59,416 bases of DNA, taken from CAYPKW01 sp964411425 (GTDB lineage Bacteria > Pseudomonadota > Alphaproteobacteria > Dongiales > Dongiaceae). The DNA lies in NCBI GenBank assembly GCA_964411425.1, contig CAYPKW010000010.1, positions 1 through 59,416 on the forward strand. The letters run 5' to 3'. Position 1 is the first letter of the stretch; the number at the start of each line of letters is the position of its first letter. The position numbers were made by a program, and so were the translations under genes. Below the pieces are notes generated by a model. The model saw only the letters and a program-made list of their open reading frames with translations, searched no databases and was not told where the DNA came from. This document shows, piece by piece, positions 51,560-59,416 of this stretch.

Positions 51560-52876
51560 ATGACCGTCGATCCCCGCGCGCTGCGCCCGTCCTACAGCTT
51601 CCCCTCGCATGTGCTGGCGGAGATCCATCGCGCCGCCGACCAGGGGCTGTACGAGATCCGCGGCTTCGGCGCCAAGCGCCGGCTGCCCACCTTCGACGAC
51701 CTGGTGTTCCTCGGCGCCTCGGTGTCGCGCTATCCGCTGGAAGGCTATCGCGAGAAATGCGCGACCGACGTCGTGCTCGGCACCCGTTTCGCCAAGAAGC
51801 CGATCCACCTCAAGATCCCGATCACCATCGCCGGCATGAGCTTCGGGGCATTGGGCGCCAACGCCAAGGAGGCGATCGGGCGCGCCGCCACCATGATGGG
51901 CACCAGCACCACCACCGGCGACGGCGGCATGACCGAGGAGGAGCGCCGGAGCTCCAAGACCCTCGTCTACCAGGTGCTACCCTCGCGCTACGGCCTCAAC
52001 CCGGACGACTTGCGGCGCGCCGACGCCATCGAGGTGGTGGTGGGACAAGGGGCGAAGCCCGGCGGCGGCGGCATGCTGCTCGGCTTGAAGATTACCGATA
52101 GGGTGGCCAAGATGCGCAACCTGCCGGTCGGCATCGACCAGCGCAGCGCCTGCCGCCATCCCGACTGGACCGGCCCCGACGACCTCACGATCAAGATCCA
52201 GGAGCTGCGCGAGATCACCGACGGCGAGAAGCCGATCTACGTCAAGATCGGCGCCACCCGCACGCGCTACGACGTGGCGCTCGCCGTCAAGGCCGGCGCC
52301 GACGTGGTGACGCTCGACGGCATGCAGGGCGGCACGGCGGCGACCCAGGACGTGTTCATCGAGCACGTCGGCATACCGACCCTGCCGGCCGTCCGCCTCG
52401 CCGTCGAGGCGCTGCAGGAGCTCGACATGCACCGCAAGGTGCAGCTCATCGTCTCCGGCGGCATCAGGAGCGGCGCCGACGTGGCCAAGGCGCTGGCGCT
52501 CGGCGCCGATGCCGTCGCCATCGGCTCGGCCGCCATGGTGGCGCTCGGCTGCAACAAGCCGGTCTACGTCGAGGACTACCACGCGCTCGGCACCGAGCCC
52601 GGCTGCTGCCACCACTGCCACACCGGCAAGTGCCCGGTCGGCATCACGACGCAGTTGCCGGAGTTGGAGGCGCGCCTGCAGCCGGAGCAGGGGGCGCGCT
52701 GGCTCAGGAACTACCTTTCCGTCATGGTGCTGGAGTTGCAGACGCTGGCGCGCGCCTGCGGCAAAAGCCACGTGCTGAACCTGGAGCCCGACGACATGGT
52801 GGCGCTCACCGTGGAGGCGGCCGCCATGGCGGGCGTGCCGCTGGCGGGCACGAACTGGATTCCGGGACGCGACTGA
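51560..52876 (+). CDS. mgsC: FMN-binding glutamate-synthase-like subunit, N-methylglutamate synthase subunit C-like, set 2
   Basis: 438 residues. ITIAGMSFGALGANAKEAIG, GDGGMTEEERRSSKTLVYQV, KIGATRTRYDVALAVKAGAD, GMQGGTAATQDVF and GGIRSGADVAKALALGADAV form the FMN barrel. CCHHCHTGKCPVGITTQLPE carries the Fe-S Cys residues. The start has GGAGAGG ten bases upstream. Together with MgsA and MgsB it makes N-methylglutamate from gamma-glutamylmethylamide and 2-oxoglutarate. Clearly a paralogue of 40777-42153, without that copy's N-terminal tail. Confidence 0.92.
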   Translation: MTVDPRALRPSYSFPSHVLAEIHRAADQGLYEIRGFGAKRRLPTFDDLVFLGASVSRYPLEGYREKCATDVVLGTRFAKKPIHLKIPITIAGMSFGALGANAKEAIGRAATMMGTSTTTGDGGMTEEERRSSKTLVYQVLPSRYGLNPDDLRRADAIEVVVGQGAKPGGGGMLLGLKITDRVAKMRNLPVGIDQRSACRHPDWTGPDDLTIKIQELREITDGEKPIYVKIGATRTRYDVALAVKAGADVVTLDGMQGGTAATQDVFIEHVGIPTLPAVRLAVEALQELDMHRKVQLIVSGGIRSGADVAKALALGADAVAIGSAAMVALGCNKPVYVEDYHALGTEPGCCHHCHTGKCPVGITTQLPELEARLQPEQGARWLRNYLSVMVLELQTLARACGKSHVLNLEPDDMVALTVEAAAMAGVPLAGTNWIPGRD

Positions 52877-52909
52877 ACCGACATTCGCGAGACGACAGGG
52901 GGGAAGACG

Positions 52910-54217
52910 ATGACGATCGACCTGGAGAGAGTCGCCAAAGAGAAGAAGATCAAATACTTCCTCATCAGCTACGTGGACCTGTTCGGGGTCTTGCGGGCGA
53001 AGCTGGTGCCCGCATCGGCCATCGGCGCGATGCAGCGCGACGGCGCCGGCTTCGCCGGCTTCGCCACCTGGCTCGACATGACGCCGGCGCACCCCGACCT
53101 GTTCGCCAGGCCCGATCCCTCGAGCCTCATCCAGTTGCCCTGGCGCCCGGAGGTGGGCTGGCTCGCCAGCGACCTGTGGATGGGCGGCAAGGAGGTGGCC
53201 GACAGCCCGCGCGCCGTCCTCAAGGCCCAGGTCGCCGCCGCCGCCAAGCGCGGCTACCGCATGAAGAGCGGGGTCGAGTGCGAGTACCACCTCATCGCGC
53301 CGGACGGCAAGGCGATCTTCGACGCCCTCGATACCCAGGAGAAGCCCTGCTACGACCAGCAGGCGCTGATGCGCCGCTACGACGTCATCACCGAGATCTG
53401 CGACGGCATGTTGCAGCTCGGCTGGAAGCCCTACCAGAACGACCACGAGGACGCCAACGGCCAGTTCGAGATGAACTGGGAGTACGACGACTGCCTGCTG
53501 ACCGCCGATCGCCACGTCTTCTTCAAGTACATGGTGAAGGCGATCGCCGAGAAGCACGGCGCGCGCGCCACCTTCATGCCGAAGCCGTTCCTCAACCTGA
53601 CCGGCAACGGCTGCCACGCGCACGTCTCGCTGTGGGACAAGACCGGACGCACCAACCTGTTCCACGACCCGAAGGGCGAGCTCGGCCTCTCCAAGCTCGC
53701 CTACGGCTTCCTCGGCGGCGTCATGCACTCGGCCGAGGCGCTGTGCTCGTTCTTCACCCCCACGGTCAACAGCTTCAAGCGGATCAACGCGCCGCGCACG
53801 CTGTCCGGCTCCACCTGGGCGCCCAACGCGATCACCTACGGCGGCAACAACCGCAGCCACATGATCCGCATTCCCGACGCCGGACGCTTCGAGTTGCGGC
53901 TGATGGACGGCGCCGCCAACCCGTACCTCATGCAGGCGGGCGTGCTGGCGGCGGGCCTCGACGGCATCGCCAACAAGCGCGACCCGGGCAAGCGCCTCGA
54001 CATCAACATGTACGCCGAGGGCCAGACGCTGAAGAACCTGCACCGGTTGCCGCTCAATCTCTTGGACGCGCTCAGGGTCACCGACAAGAACAAGGTGCTG
54101 CGCGGGGCGTTCGGCGATTCCTTCATCGACAGCTACGTCAAGTTGAAGACGGACGAATGGGCGAGCTACATGCGCCACCTGAGCGGCTGGGAAATCGCCA
54201 ACGCGCTCGACTGCTAG
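52910..54217 (+). CDS. glnT: GlnT/GmaS-type glutamine synthetase family ligase (glutamate-methylamine ligase candidate)
   Basis: 435 residues, the GmaS/GlnT length. The sequence follows rhizobial GlnT closely: IKYFLISYVDLFGVLRAKLV, CYDQQALMRRYDVITEICDG, LGWKPYQNDHEDANGQFEMN, TGNGCHAHVSLWDK, FTPTVNSFKRINAPRTLSGS and GRFELRLMDGAANPYLMQAG. These include the GS nucleotide and metal ligands. Placed after mgsABC, the likely reaction is glutamate + methylamine + ATP to gamma-glutamylmethylamide; true glutamine synthetase activity cannot be excluded. Start behind a GGGGGAAG box. Confidence 0.88.
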   Translation: MTIDLERVAKEKKIKYFLISYVDLFGVLRAKLVPASAIGAMQRDGAGFAGFATWLDMTPAHPDLFARPDPSSLIQLPWRPEVGWLASDLWMGGKEVADSPRAVLKAQVAAAAKRGYRMKSGVECEYHLIAPDGKAIFDALDTQEKPCYDQQALMRRYDVITEICDGMLQLGWKPYQNDHEDANGQFEMNWEYDDCLLTADRHVFFKYMVKAIAEKHGARATFMPKPFLNLTGNGCHAHVSLWDKTGRTNLFHDPKGELGLSKLAYGFLGGVMHSAEALCSFFTPTVNSFKRINAPRTLSGSTWAPNAITYGGNNRSHMIRIPDAGRFELRLMDGAANPYLMQAGVLAAGLDGIANKRDPGKRLDINMYAEGQTLKNLHRLPLNLLDALRVTDKNKVLRGAFGDSFIDSYVKLKTDEWASYMRHLSGWEIANALDC

Positions 54218-54230
54218 GGGTGTCGCCGGA

Positions 54231-55913
54231 ATGAACAAGAAAGTAGCCAGCGACCTCGAGATCGCGCGGGCGGCCCGCATGCAGCCCATTGAGGCGGTGG
54301 CGGAGCGCCTCGGCATCCCGGGCGACCGTCTTTACCGCTACGGGCTGCACAAGGCGAAGGTGTCGCTGGAGTTCATCGACGGCCTCGCCGCGCGCCCGGA
54401 CGGCCGGCTCGTCCTCGTCACCGCCATCACGCCGACGCCGGCCGGCGAGGGCAAGACCACCGCCACGGTCGGCCTCGGCGACGCGCTCAACCGCATCGGC
54501 AAGAAGGCGGTCATCTGCCTCAGGGAGCCCAGCCTCGGGCCCTGCTTCGGCGTCAAGGGCGGCGCCGCCGGCGGCGGTTACGCCCAGGTGGTGCCGATGG
54601 AGGACATCAACCTGCACTTCACCGGCGATTTCCACGCCGTCGGCGCCGCGCACAACCTCTTGACGGCGCTGCTCGACAACCACGTCTATTGGGGCAACGA
54701 GCTCGGCATCGACTTGCGGCGCGTCGCCTGGCGGCGCGCGATCGACATGAACGACCGGGCGCTCCGCAGCATCGTGTCCTCGCTCGGCGGCGCCGCCAAC
54801 GGCTTCCCGCGCGAGGACGGGTTCGACATCATGCCGGCTTCGGAGGTGATGGCGATCTTCTGCCTCGCCACCGACCTCGCCGATCTCGCCAAGCGGCTCG
54901 CGAACATCATCGTGGCCTATACCCGGGATCGCAAGCCGGTGTACGCGCGCGATCTCAAGGCCGCCGGCCCGATGACGGCGCTCTTGAAGGACGCGCTGAT
55001 GCCGAACTTGGTGCAGACGCTGGAAAACAACCCGGCCTTCATCCATGGCGGGCCGTTCGCCAACATCGCGCATGGCTGCAATTCGACGATCGCCACCAAG
55101 ACGGCGTTGAAGCTCGGCCAGTACGTGGTGACCGAGGCTGGCTTCGGCGCCGACCTGGGCGCCGAGAAGTTCTTCGACATCAAGTGCCGCAAGGCGGGCC
55201 TGACGCCGTCCGCCGCGGTCATCATGGCGACGGTGCGCGCCCTCAAGATGCATGGCGGGGTGGCGAAGGAGGATCTGGGAAGCGAGAACGTGGCGGCGTT
55301 GAAGAAGGGCATGGCGAACCTCTCCCGCCACGTCGAAAACGTGCGGAGCTTCGGCGTGCCCTCGGTGGTCGCCATCAACCGCTTCGACGCCGACACGCCC
55401 GCCGAGCACGACGCGGTGCGCCAGGCCTGCGCCGAGCTCGGCACCGAGGCCGTGCTGTGCACCCATTGGGCCGAGGGCGGCGCCGGGGCCGAGGCGCTCG
55501 CCCGCGCGGTGGTACGCCTCGCCGAGCAGGGCGGCGAGTTCCACTACCTCTATCCCGACGACATGCCGCTCTGGGAGAAGACCCGCACCATCGCCCAGCG
55601 CCTCTATGGCGCCCAGGGCATCATCGCCGACAAGAAGATCCGCGACCAGTTCGCCGAGCTGGAAAAGGGCGGCTACGGCCGCTTCCCGGTGTGCGTGGCG
55701 AAGACCCAATACAGCTTCACCACCGATCCCAACGTGAAGGGCGGGCCGCTGCCCGAGCACGTGGTACCGATCCGCGAGCTGCGGCTCGCGGCCGGCGCCG
55801 AGTTCCTGGTGGTGATCTGCGGCGATATCATGACCATGCCCGGCCTGCCCAAGCTGCCGGCGGCCAACAGCATATTCGTCAACGCCGCGGGGCAGGTGGA
55901 GGGGTTGTTCTGA
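54231..55913 (+). CDS. fhs: Formate-tetrahydrofolate ligase
   Basis: 560 residues, full length. TAITPTPAGEGKTTATVGLGD is the P-loop-like ATP site. REPSLGPCFGVKGGAAGGGY binds folate/ATP. HFTGDFHAVGAAHNLL, EAGFGADLGAEKFFDIKCR and the closing LPAANSIFVNAAGQVEGLF are family signatures. 13 bp after glnT, so the end of the operon. It links formate with 10-formyl-THF, running either way to dispose of or conserve the C1 unit released from methylated amines through SoxBDAG. Confidence 0.96.
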   Translation: MNKKVASDLEIARAARMQPIEAVAERLGIPGDRLYRYGLHKAKVSLEFIDGLAARPDGRLVLVTAITPTPAGEGKTTATVGLGDALNRIGKKAVICLREPSLGPCFGVKGGAAGGGYAQVVPMEDINLHFTGDFHAVGAAHNLLTALLDNHVYWGNELGIDLRRVAWRRAIDMNDRALRSIVSSLGGAANGFPREDGFDIMPASEVMAIFCLATDLADLAKRLANIIVAYTRDRKPVYARDLKAAGPMTALLKDALMPNLVQTLENNPAFIHGGPFANIAHGCNSTIATKTALKLGQYVVTEAGFGADLGAEKFFDIKCRKAGLTPSAAVIMATVRALKMHGGVAKEDLGSENVAALKKGMANLSRHVENVRSFGVPSVVAINRFDADTPAEHDAVRQACAELGTEAVLCTHWAEGGAGAEALARAVVRLAEQGGEFHYLYPDDMPLWEKTRTIAQRLYGAQGIIADKKIRDQFAELEKGGYGRFPVCVAKTQYSFTTDPNVKGGPLPEHVVPIRELRLAAGAEFLVVICGDIMTMPGLPKLPAANSIFVNAAGQVEGLF

Positions 55914-56033
55914 TTGGCGGCCGCGCGCGGCGACCGAGTCGAGGTCCCTCGCTTACGCTCGGGACGACATGGTCGCCGTCATTCCGACGATGGATAGAGG
56001 CGAACGCGCCGGCGCAGTCCGCGTCGGCGCCGG

Positions 56034-57188
56034 ATGGTCGATAGCCCGATGGAACTCTTTCCCGCCGAGCCCGCCGCCTATCACGGCACCGGCATCCTGC
56101 CCTACCAGACCATCAGGGAGCTGGTGCGGGCGCGCGAGATCCTTTGCGCCGACGACATCGAGGCCGACCAGTACCAGCCGGCGAGCCTCGACCTGCGGCT
56201 GGGTGCCACGGCCTATCGGGTACGCGCGAGTTTCCTGCCCGGCGCCGGCGCCAGCGTGATGGAGAAGATCGAGCGGCTCGGCATGCACGAGCTCTCCATC
56301 GCGGATGGCGCCGTCCTGGAGAAGGGCTGCGTCTACATCGTCAAGCTGATGGAGAGCGTGCGGCTCGGGCCTCGCCTGGCCGCGTCCGCAAACCCGAAAA
56401 GCTCCACCGGACGGCTCGACGTGTTCACGCGCCTCATCGCCGATGGCGCCAGCACCTTCGACCGCGTCGAGCCGGGCTACGGCGGGCCGCTTTATCTCGA
56501 GGTCGCGCCGCGCACCTTCAGCATCCTGGTGCGGCGCGGCTCGCGGCTCAATCAATTGAGGTTCCGACGAGGGCTTTCGCCCAGCAGCGAAACGGCGCTG
56601 CGCCGCCTGCACGAGCGCTACCGTCTGGTCGATTCGCCGGGCGGGGCCGAGACCATCCGGGGCGACACGATCGGCGTCACGCTGGACCTCGGCGGCGATC
56701 CCTCAAGCGGGCTCGTCGGCTATCGCGCCAAGCAGCACACCGACGTGATCGACGTGGACGCCCGCGGGCGCTACGAGCCGCTCGAGTTCTGGGAGCCGCT
56801 CGGCGCCGGGCCGGGCGGCATCGTGCTCAACCCCGACGACTTCTACATCCTGGCGACCAAGGAGAAGGTGAAGGTGCCGCCCGATCACGCGGCGGAGATG
56901 GTTGCCTACGACACCCTGGTCGGCGAGTTTCGCGTGCACTACGCCGGGTTCTTCGACCCTGGATTCGGGTTCGACCCCAGTGAGCCGGGTGGCGGCAGCG
57001 GCACCAAGGCCGTGCTCGAGGTGCGCTCGCACGACGTGCCGTTCATGCTGGAGCACGAGCAGATTGTCGGCTGGCTGCGCTACGAGCGCCTCACCGGCGC
57101 GCCGGACCGGCTGTACGGCGCCGACCTCGGCTCCTCCTACCAGACGCAGGGCCTGACGCTCGGCAAGCAGTTCAAGCCGGTCGGCTGA
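56034..57188 (+). CDS. dcd: 2'-deoxycytidine 5'-triphosphate deaminase, double-length alphaproteobacterial form
   Basis: 384 residues, twice the E. coli Dcd, with two dUTPase-like jelly-roll halves. GILPYQTIRELVRAREIL opens the first half; ADQYQPASLDLRLGATAYRV and ANPKSSTGRLDVFTRLIADG follow with the conserved Ser/Arg/Asp. GFDPS and VLEVRSHDVPFMLEHEQIVG in the second half match the Dcd signature. An ATG at 56049 is also possible. Makes dUTP from dCTP for thymidylate synthesis. Not linked in function to the preceding operon. The 120 bp before it show no gene. Confidence 0.93.
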   Translation: MVDSPMELFPAEPAAYHGTGILPYQTIRELVRAREILCADDIEADQYQPASLDLRLGATAYRVRASFLPGAGASVMEKIERLGMHELSIADGAVLEKGCVYIVKLMESVRLGPRLAASANPKSSTGRLDVFTRLIADGASTFDRVEPGYGGPLYLEVAPRTFSILVRRGSRLNQLRFRRGLSPSSETALRRLHERYRLVDSPGGAETIRGDTIGVTLDLGGDPSSGLVGYRAKQHTDVIDVDARGRYEPLEFWEPLGAGPGGIVLNPDDFYILATKEKVKVPPDHAAEMVAYDTLVGEFRVHYAGFFDPGFGFDPSEPGGGSGTKAVLEVRSHDVPFMLEHEQIVGWLRYERLTGAPDRLYGADLGSSYQTQGLTLGKQFKPVG

Positions 57189-57190
57189 CA

Positions 57191-57283
57191 CGGGTCAGCA
57201 TCCGGATCAACGAGCGATGGCGAATCTGCTTTACCTTCCGCGACGGAGATGCCTATGGCGTCGAGATTGTCGATTATCACTAG
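57191..57283 (+). pseudogene. higB: C-terminal fragment of a HigB toxin
   Basis: 30 codons reading RVSIRINERWRICFTFRDGD and AYGVEIVDYH, then TAG. This is the exact ending of HigB toxins (I-x-x-x-W-R-I-x-F ... V-E-I-V-D-Y-H). The first ~60 codons are absent: the fragment begins two bases after the dcd stop, with no start codon. So the toxin was cut, while the antitoxin that starts inside its 3' end is intact. Confidence 0.8.
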
Positions 57284-57587
57284 GGCGACGCGGCCGGCGA
57301 TCAAGCTGCCGGCGATCCACCCGGGGGAGATCCTGGCCGAGGAGTTGGTCGAGATCGAGCTGTCGGCCAATGCGCTTGCGCGCGCGCTTGACGTGCCGCC
57401 GAACCGTGTCACCGAAATCCTCAATGGCAGGCGCGCGGTCAGTGCCGACACCGCGCTCCGGCTCGGCAGGTATTTCGGAACCTCCGCCAAGTTCTGGCTG
57501 AACCTGCAGCAGAGCTACGACCTTGCCGTGGCCGAGCGCGAACTCGGCGCCGTCATCGTCAAGAAAGTCCGCCCGCGTGCGGCGTGA
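57249..57587 (+). CDS. higA: HigA antitoxin
   Basis: 112 residues from the ATG at 57249 (also ATG 57255, TTG 57267). LPAIHPGEILAEELVEIELS and LARALDVPPNRVTEILNGRR, then LRLGRYFGTSAKFWLNLQQS, is the HigA signature. The start lies inside the 3' end of the decapitated higB fragment, the normal higBA overlap. With no toxin left it may persist as a stand-alone regulator. The 183 bp after it hold nothing recognised. Confidence 0.9.
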   Translation: MPMASRLSIITRATRPAIKLPAIHPGEILAEELVEIELSANALARALDVPPNRVTEILNGRRAVSADTALRLGRYFGTSAKFWLNLQQSYDLAVAERELGAVIVKKVRPRAA

Positions 57588-57770
57588 TATTGGCCGCCAT
57601 CCGGCCGCCGTCGCTGGAGATTCGGCTTGCCGCTTGCCCCGGTCGCTCGCCCGGGGGTGGCGCAGCACCGGCACGGGCGTCCGGCCGTCGCCGGCCTTCA
57701 CCCGCGTGCCGGATTGCCACGGGGAGCCTAAGTCGCTACTGTAGCGCTCGGATCTGGGGTTCATCTGGTA

Positions 57771-58403
57771 GTGTCGATTGAAATGATCGCCCGTCGCTTC
57801 GCCCTGCTGTTGGCACTGGCGCCGCTGGCGCTGTTCGCGTGGGGCACGCCGGCGCCGGCCGCGGACGCCGACGGCGCCGTTCAGCACATGCAGCATTTGG
57901 CCGACGGGGCGCTCGCGGTCCTGCAGCGATCCGACATGACGCTCGAGGAGCGGGAGACGGCCCTGCGCCCGATCCTGCGCGAGGGCTTCGACCTGCAGTT
58001 CATCGGCCGCTTCACCCTCGGCCGGTTCTGGAAGACGGCGACGCCCGAGGAGCAGGCCGAATACCTCGAGCTGTTCGGCGAGTACGTATTGAAGACCTAC
58101 GCCAAGAGGCTGGGCGGCTACTCCGGCGAAGTCTTCGCCGTGACCGGAAGCAGGGCGGCGGGCGAGCAAGACATCATGGTTGCCACGTTGATCAAGAGCC
58201 CGGACGGACCCGAACTGTCCGCGGACTGGCGAGTGCGCGTGATCGACGGCCGGCACCGCATCATCGACGTGATGGTGGAGGGCGTCAGCATGTCGGTCAC
58301 CCAGCGCGACGAGTTCGCCTCGGTCGTCGCCAACAAGGGTGTCGGCGGCTTGATCGAAATTCTCCGGGCCCGCACCGGTCTAGTCGCGGCCTCGGCCAGT
58401 TAG
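57771..58403 (+). CDS. mlaC: MlaC-family periplasmic phospholipid-binding protein
   Basis: 210 residues. A signal peptide (core LLLALAPLALFAW, cleavage about after APAAA) is followed by the MlaC/Ttg2D fold: REGFDLQFIGRFTLGRFWKT, EQAEYLELFGEYVLKTYAKR, DWRVRVIDGRHRIIDVMVEG and SMSVTQRDEFASVV. The start is GTG at 57771 or, giving the same signal peptide, ATG at 57783. Ferries phospholipids between the outer-membrane lipoprotein and the MlaFEDB transporter; no mla partners nearby, though a lone mlaC-like gene is common in alphaproteobacteria. Confidence 0.85.
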   Translation: MSIEMIARRFALLLALAPLALFAWGTPAPAADADGAVQHMQHLADGALAVLQRSDMTLEERETALRPILREGFDLQFIGRFTLGRFWKTATPEEQAEYLELFGEYVLKTYAKRLGGYSGEVFAVTGSRAAGEQDIMVATLIKSPDGPELSADWRVRVIDGRHRIIDVMVEGVSMSVTQRDEFASVVANKGVGGLIEILRARTGLVAASAS

Positions 58404-58427
58404 GCGAGAGCTTAGGGAGCACGGTCC

Positions 58428-59279
58428 ATGTGTGAAGAGAGCGGCCATGCCTTGCGGTCCAATCGGTCCCGAGTCGCGTTCCGGGTCATGGCTTCCCTGT
58501 TGGCCGCCGCCCTGTGGGCGGGTTCGAGCCCGGCACGGGCCGACTTCGACGCCGGGTGGGTGGCCTACCAGAAAGGCGATTTCGCCGCCGCTCTCAAGGA
58601 GTGGCGGCCGCTCGCCGACGCGGGCGACGCGCGCGCCCAGTTCAACCTCGGCGTCATGTACGACGAGGGGCGGGGGTTGGCGCCCGACCACACCAAGGCG
58701 CTGCAATTGTGGCGGCGGGCGGCCGAGCAGGGTCATGCCCCCGCTCTGCACAATCTCGCCCTGTTCGAGATCGGCAAGACCTTCCCGGTGCCGAGATTCG
58801 ATCAGGCGGCGTCCTGGCTGGGGAAGGCGGCGGCATTGGGGTTCGTGCGCTCGCAGTATTCCTTGGCGAAGCTCCACGTCGAGGGGACCGGCGTCGCCAA
58901 GGATGCCACGAAGGCCTTCGGGCTTATGATGCAGGCCGGTGAAGCCGGCTTCGCCCCGGCGCAATACAATCTCGGCAAGATGTACCGCGACGGGGTCGGG
59001 ACCGCGAGCGACCCGGCGGCCGCGGCCAAGTGGTTCGCGCTCGCGGCCGAGCAGGGCTACGCCAAGGCGCAGTCCCATCTGGGGACGCGTTACGCGAGGG
59101 GCGAAGGGGTTCCCCAAGACAAGGTCGCCGCCCTGAAGTGGATGACGCTGGCGGCGCGCCAGGGGAACGCGGAAGCGTCGGCCAGCCGCGCGGCGCTGAT
59201 GGCCGAGTTGACGCCGGCCGAGATCGCCGAGGCCGAGCGCCAGGCCGACGCCTTTAAGCCCGTCGTCACCTTCAGGTAG
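58428..59279 (+). CDS. Secreted Sel1-repeat protein
   Basis: 283 residues. After an N-terminal region with a signal-peptide-like segment (MASLLAAALWAGSSPARA, cut near ADF; ATG 58488 may be the true start) come about five Sel1 repeats of 36 residues: ARAQFNLGVMYDEGRGLAPD, SQYSLAKLHVEGTGVAKDAT, AQYNLGKMYRDGVGTASDPA and QSHLGTRYARGEGVPQDKVA, with the pattern A-x-x-x-L-G-x-x-Y. Sel1 repeats are protein-interaction scaffolds; the partner is unknown. Probably periplasmic. 24 bp after mlaC, so possibly one transcript. Confidence 0.88.
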   Translation: MCEESGHALRSNRSRVAFRVMASLLAAALWAGSSPARADFDAGWVAYQKGDFAAALKEWRPLADAGDARAQFNLGVMYDEGRGLAPDHTKALQLWRRAAEQGHAPALHNLALFEIGKTFPVPRFDQAASWLGKAAALGFVRSQYSLAKLHVEGTGVAKDATKAFGLMMQAGEAGFAPAQYNLGKMYRDGVGTASDPAAAAKWFALAAEQGYAKAQSHLGTRYARGEGVPQDKVAALKWMTLAARQGNAEASASRAALMAELTPAEIAEAERQADAFKPVVTFR

Positions 59280-59344
59280 CCGATATACATAACTTTCCCC
59301 GTTTTCCGCCGTTGCGCCTCATCGTGTTGGCGGGAATTAACTCA

Positions 59345-59390
59345 CTGTCACCGTGATCCTGTCACCGTAATCTGCACTGTCACAGTAATC
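59345..59390. repeat. Three direct copies of CTGTCACMGTRATC
   Basis: 14-bp copies at 59345-59358, 59359-59372 and 59377-59390 differ at one or two positions. They fill the end of the window after the Sel1 gene. Multiple direct repeats of the terminal sequence are known at the ends of IS21-type elements, so this may be the edge of an insertion sequence that continues outside the window. Confidence 0.6.
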
Positions 59391-59416
59391 ATGATCGATG
59401 AGTGCGAACTCGCCAC

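Noticed and set aside
51977..54316. 779-codon open frame on the minus strand opposite mgsC and glnT
   Set aside because: Same third-position artefact; it crosses the boundary between two well-supported genes.

Overview
The window is about 59 kb of GC-rich (by eye roughly two-thirds G+C), densely packed bacterial chromosome. Features that point to an alphaproteobacterium, probably Rhodospirillales-like, are a double-length dCTP deaminase, split glutamate-synthase-like (GlxBCD/Mgs) genes, a soxBDAG operon, many overlapping start/stop pairs (ATGA/GTGA) and alphaproteobacterial-type intergenic palindromes. This taxonomic call is inference; there is no rRNA and only one tRNA.

Layout. (1) 1-6.7 kb: C-terminal end of a TPR/adenylate-cyclase-type protein, a vapBC toxin-antitoxin pair with a likely operator, a cloverleaf-shaped palindromic element, then glutathione transferase, VOC protein, lipoprotein, rhodanese, a Rieske oxygenase with an ECYH iron motif, an epimerase, an unknown protein and an orphan HigA. 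(2) 6.8-14.9 kb: a frameshifted lipase remnant followed by genes that together look like carnitine / acyl-CoA catabolism (BKACE, L-carnitine-dehydrogenase-like, acyl-CoA dehydrogenase, CaiD-like hydratase), with a Phd/PIN toxin-antitoxin pair, an FAH-family enzyme and SDRs. (3) 14.9-23.5 kb: three multi-membrane-span GT-C-like proteins around a fused acyl-activating enzyme-ACP-acyltransferase, ending in tRNA-Thr(TGT). (4) 23.6-33.9 kb: nitrilase-family amidase, EamA transporter, rhomboid protease, metallo-beta-lactamase, a second GST, an orphan CoxL-like molybdenum subunit and a 1125-residue copper protein fusing multicopper-oxidase/cupredoxin modules to a galactose-oxidase-like propeller. (5) 34-35.1 kb: scar region with an IS1380 transposase remnant and an eroded HigB toxin. 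(6) 35.1-55.9 kb: methylated-amine / one-carbon block. It contains a GntR regulator, a DAO-family oxidase, one complete set of glutamine-synthetase-like ligase plus three split glutamate-synthase-like subunits, a four-gene sarcosine-oxidase-type (or N-methylglutamate dehydrogenase) operon with an XRE-cupin regulator, and then a second set (MgsABC sizes) with a GlnT/GmaS-like ligase and formate-tetrahydrofolate ligase. (7) 56-59.4 kb: dcd, a decapitated higB with an intact higA, MlaC, a Sel1-repeat protein and a repeat cluster at the right edge.

How the genes may work together (inference): quaternary ammonium compounds such as carnitine, betaine or a related onium compound would be opened or demethylated by the left half. 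The methylated amines produced would enter the N-methylglutamate route (GmaS, MgsABC, MgdABCD/SoxBDAG), with the one-carbon unit passed to tetrahydrofolate and handled by Fhs.

Three copies of a ~150-bp palindromic element, each with its end forming the stop codon of the upstream gene, are the most striking non-coding pattern. The copper fusion protein is the most unusual coding feature.
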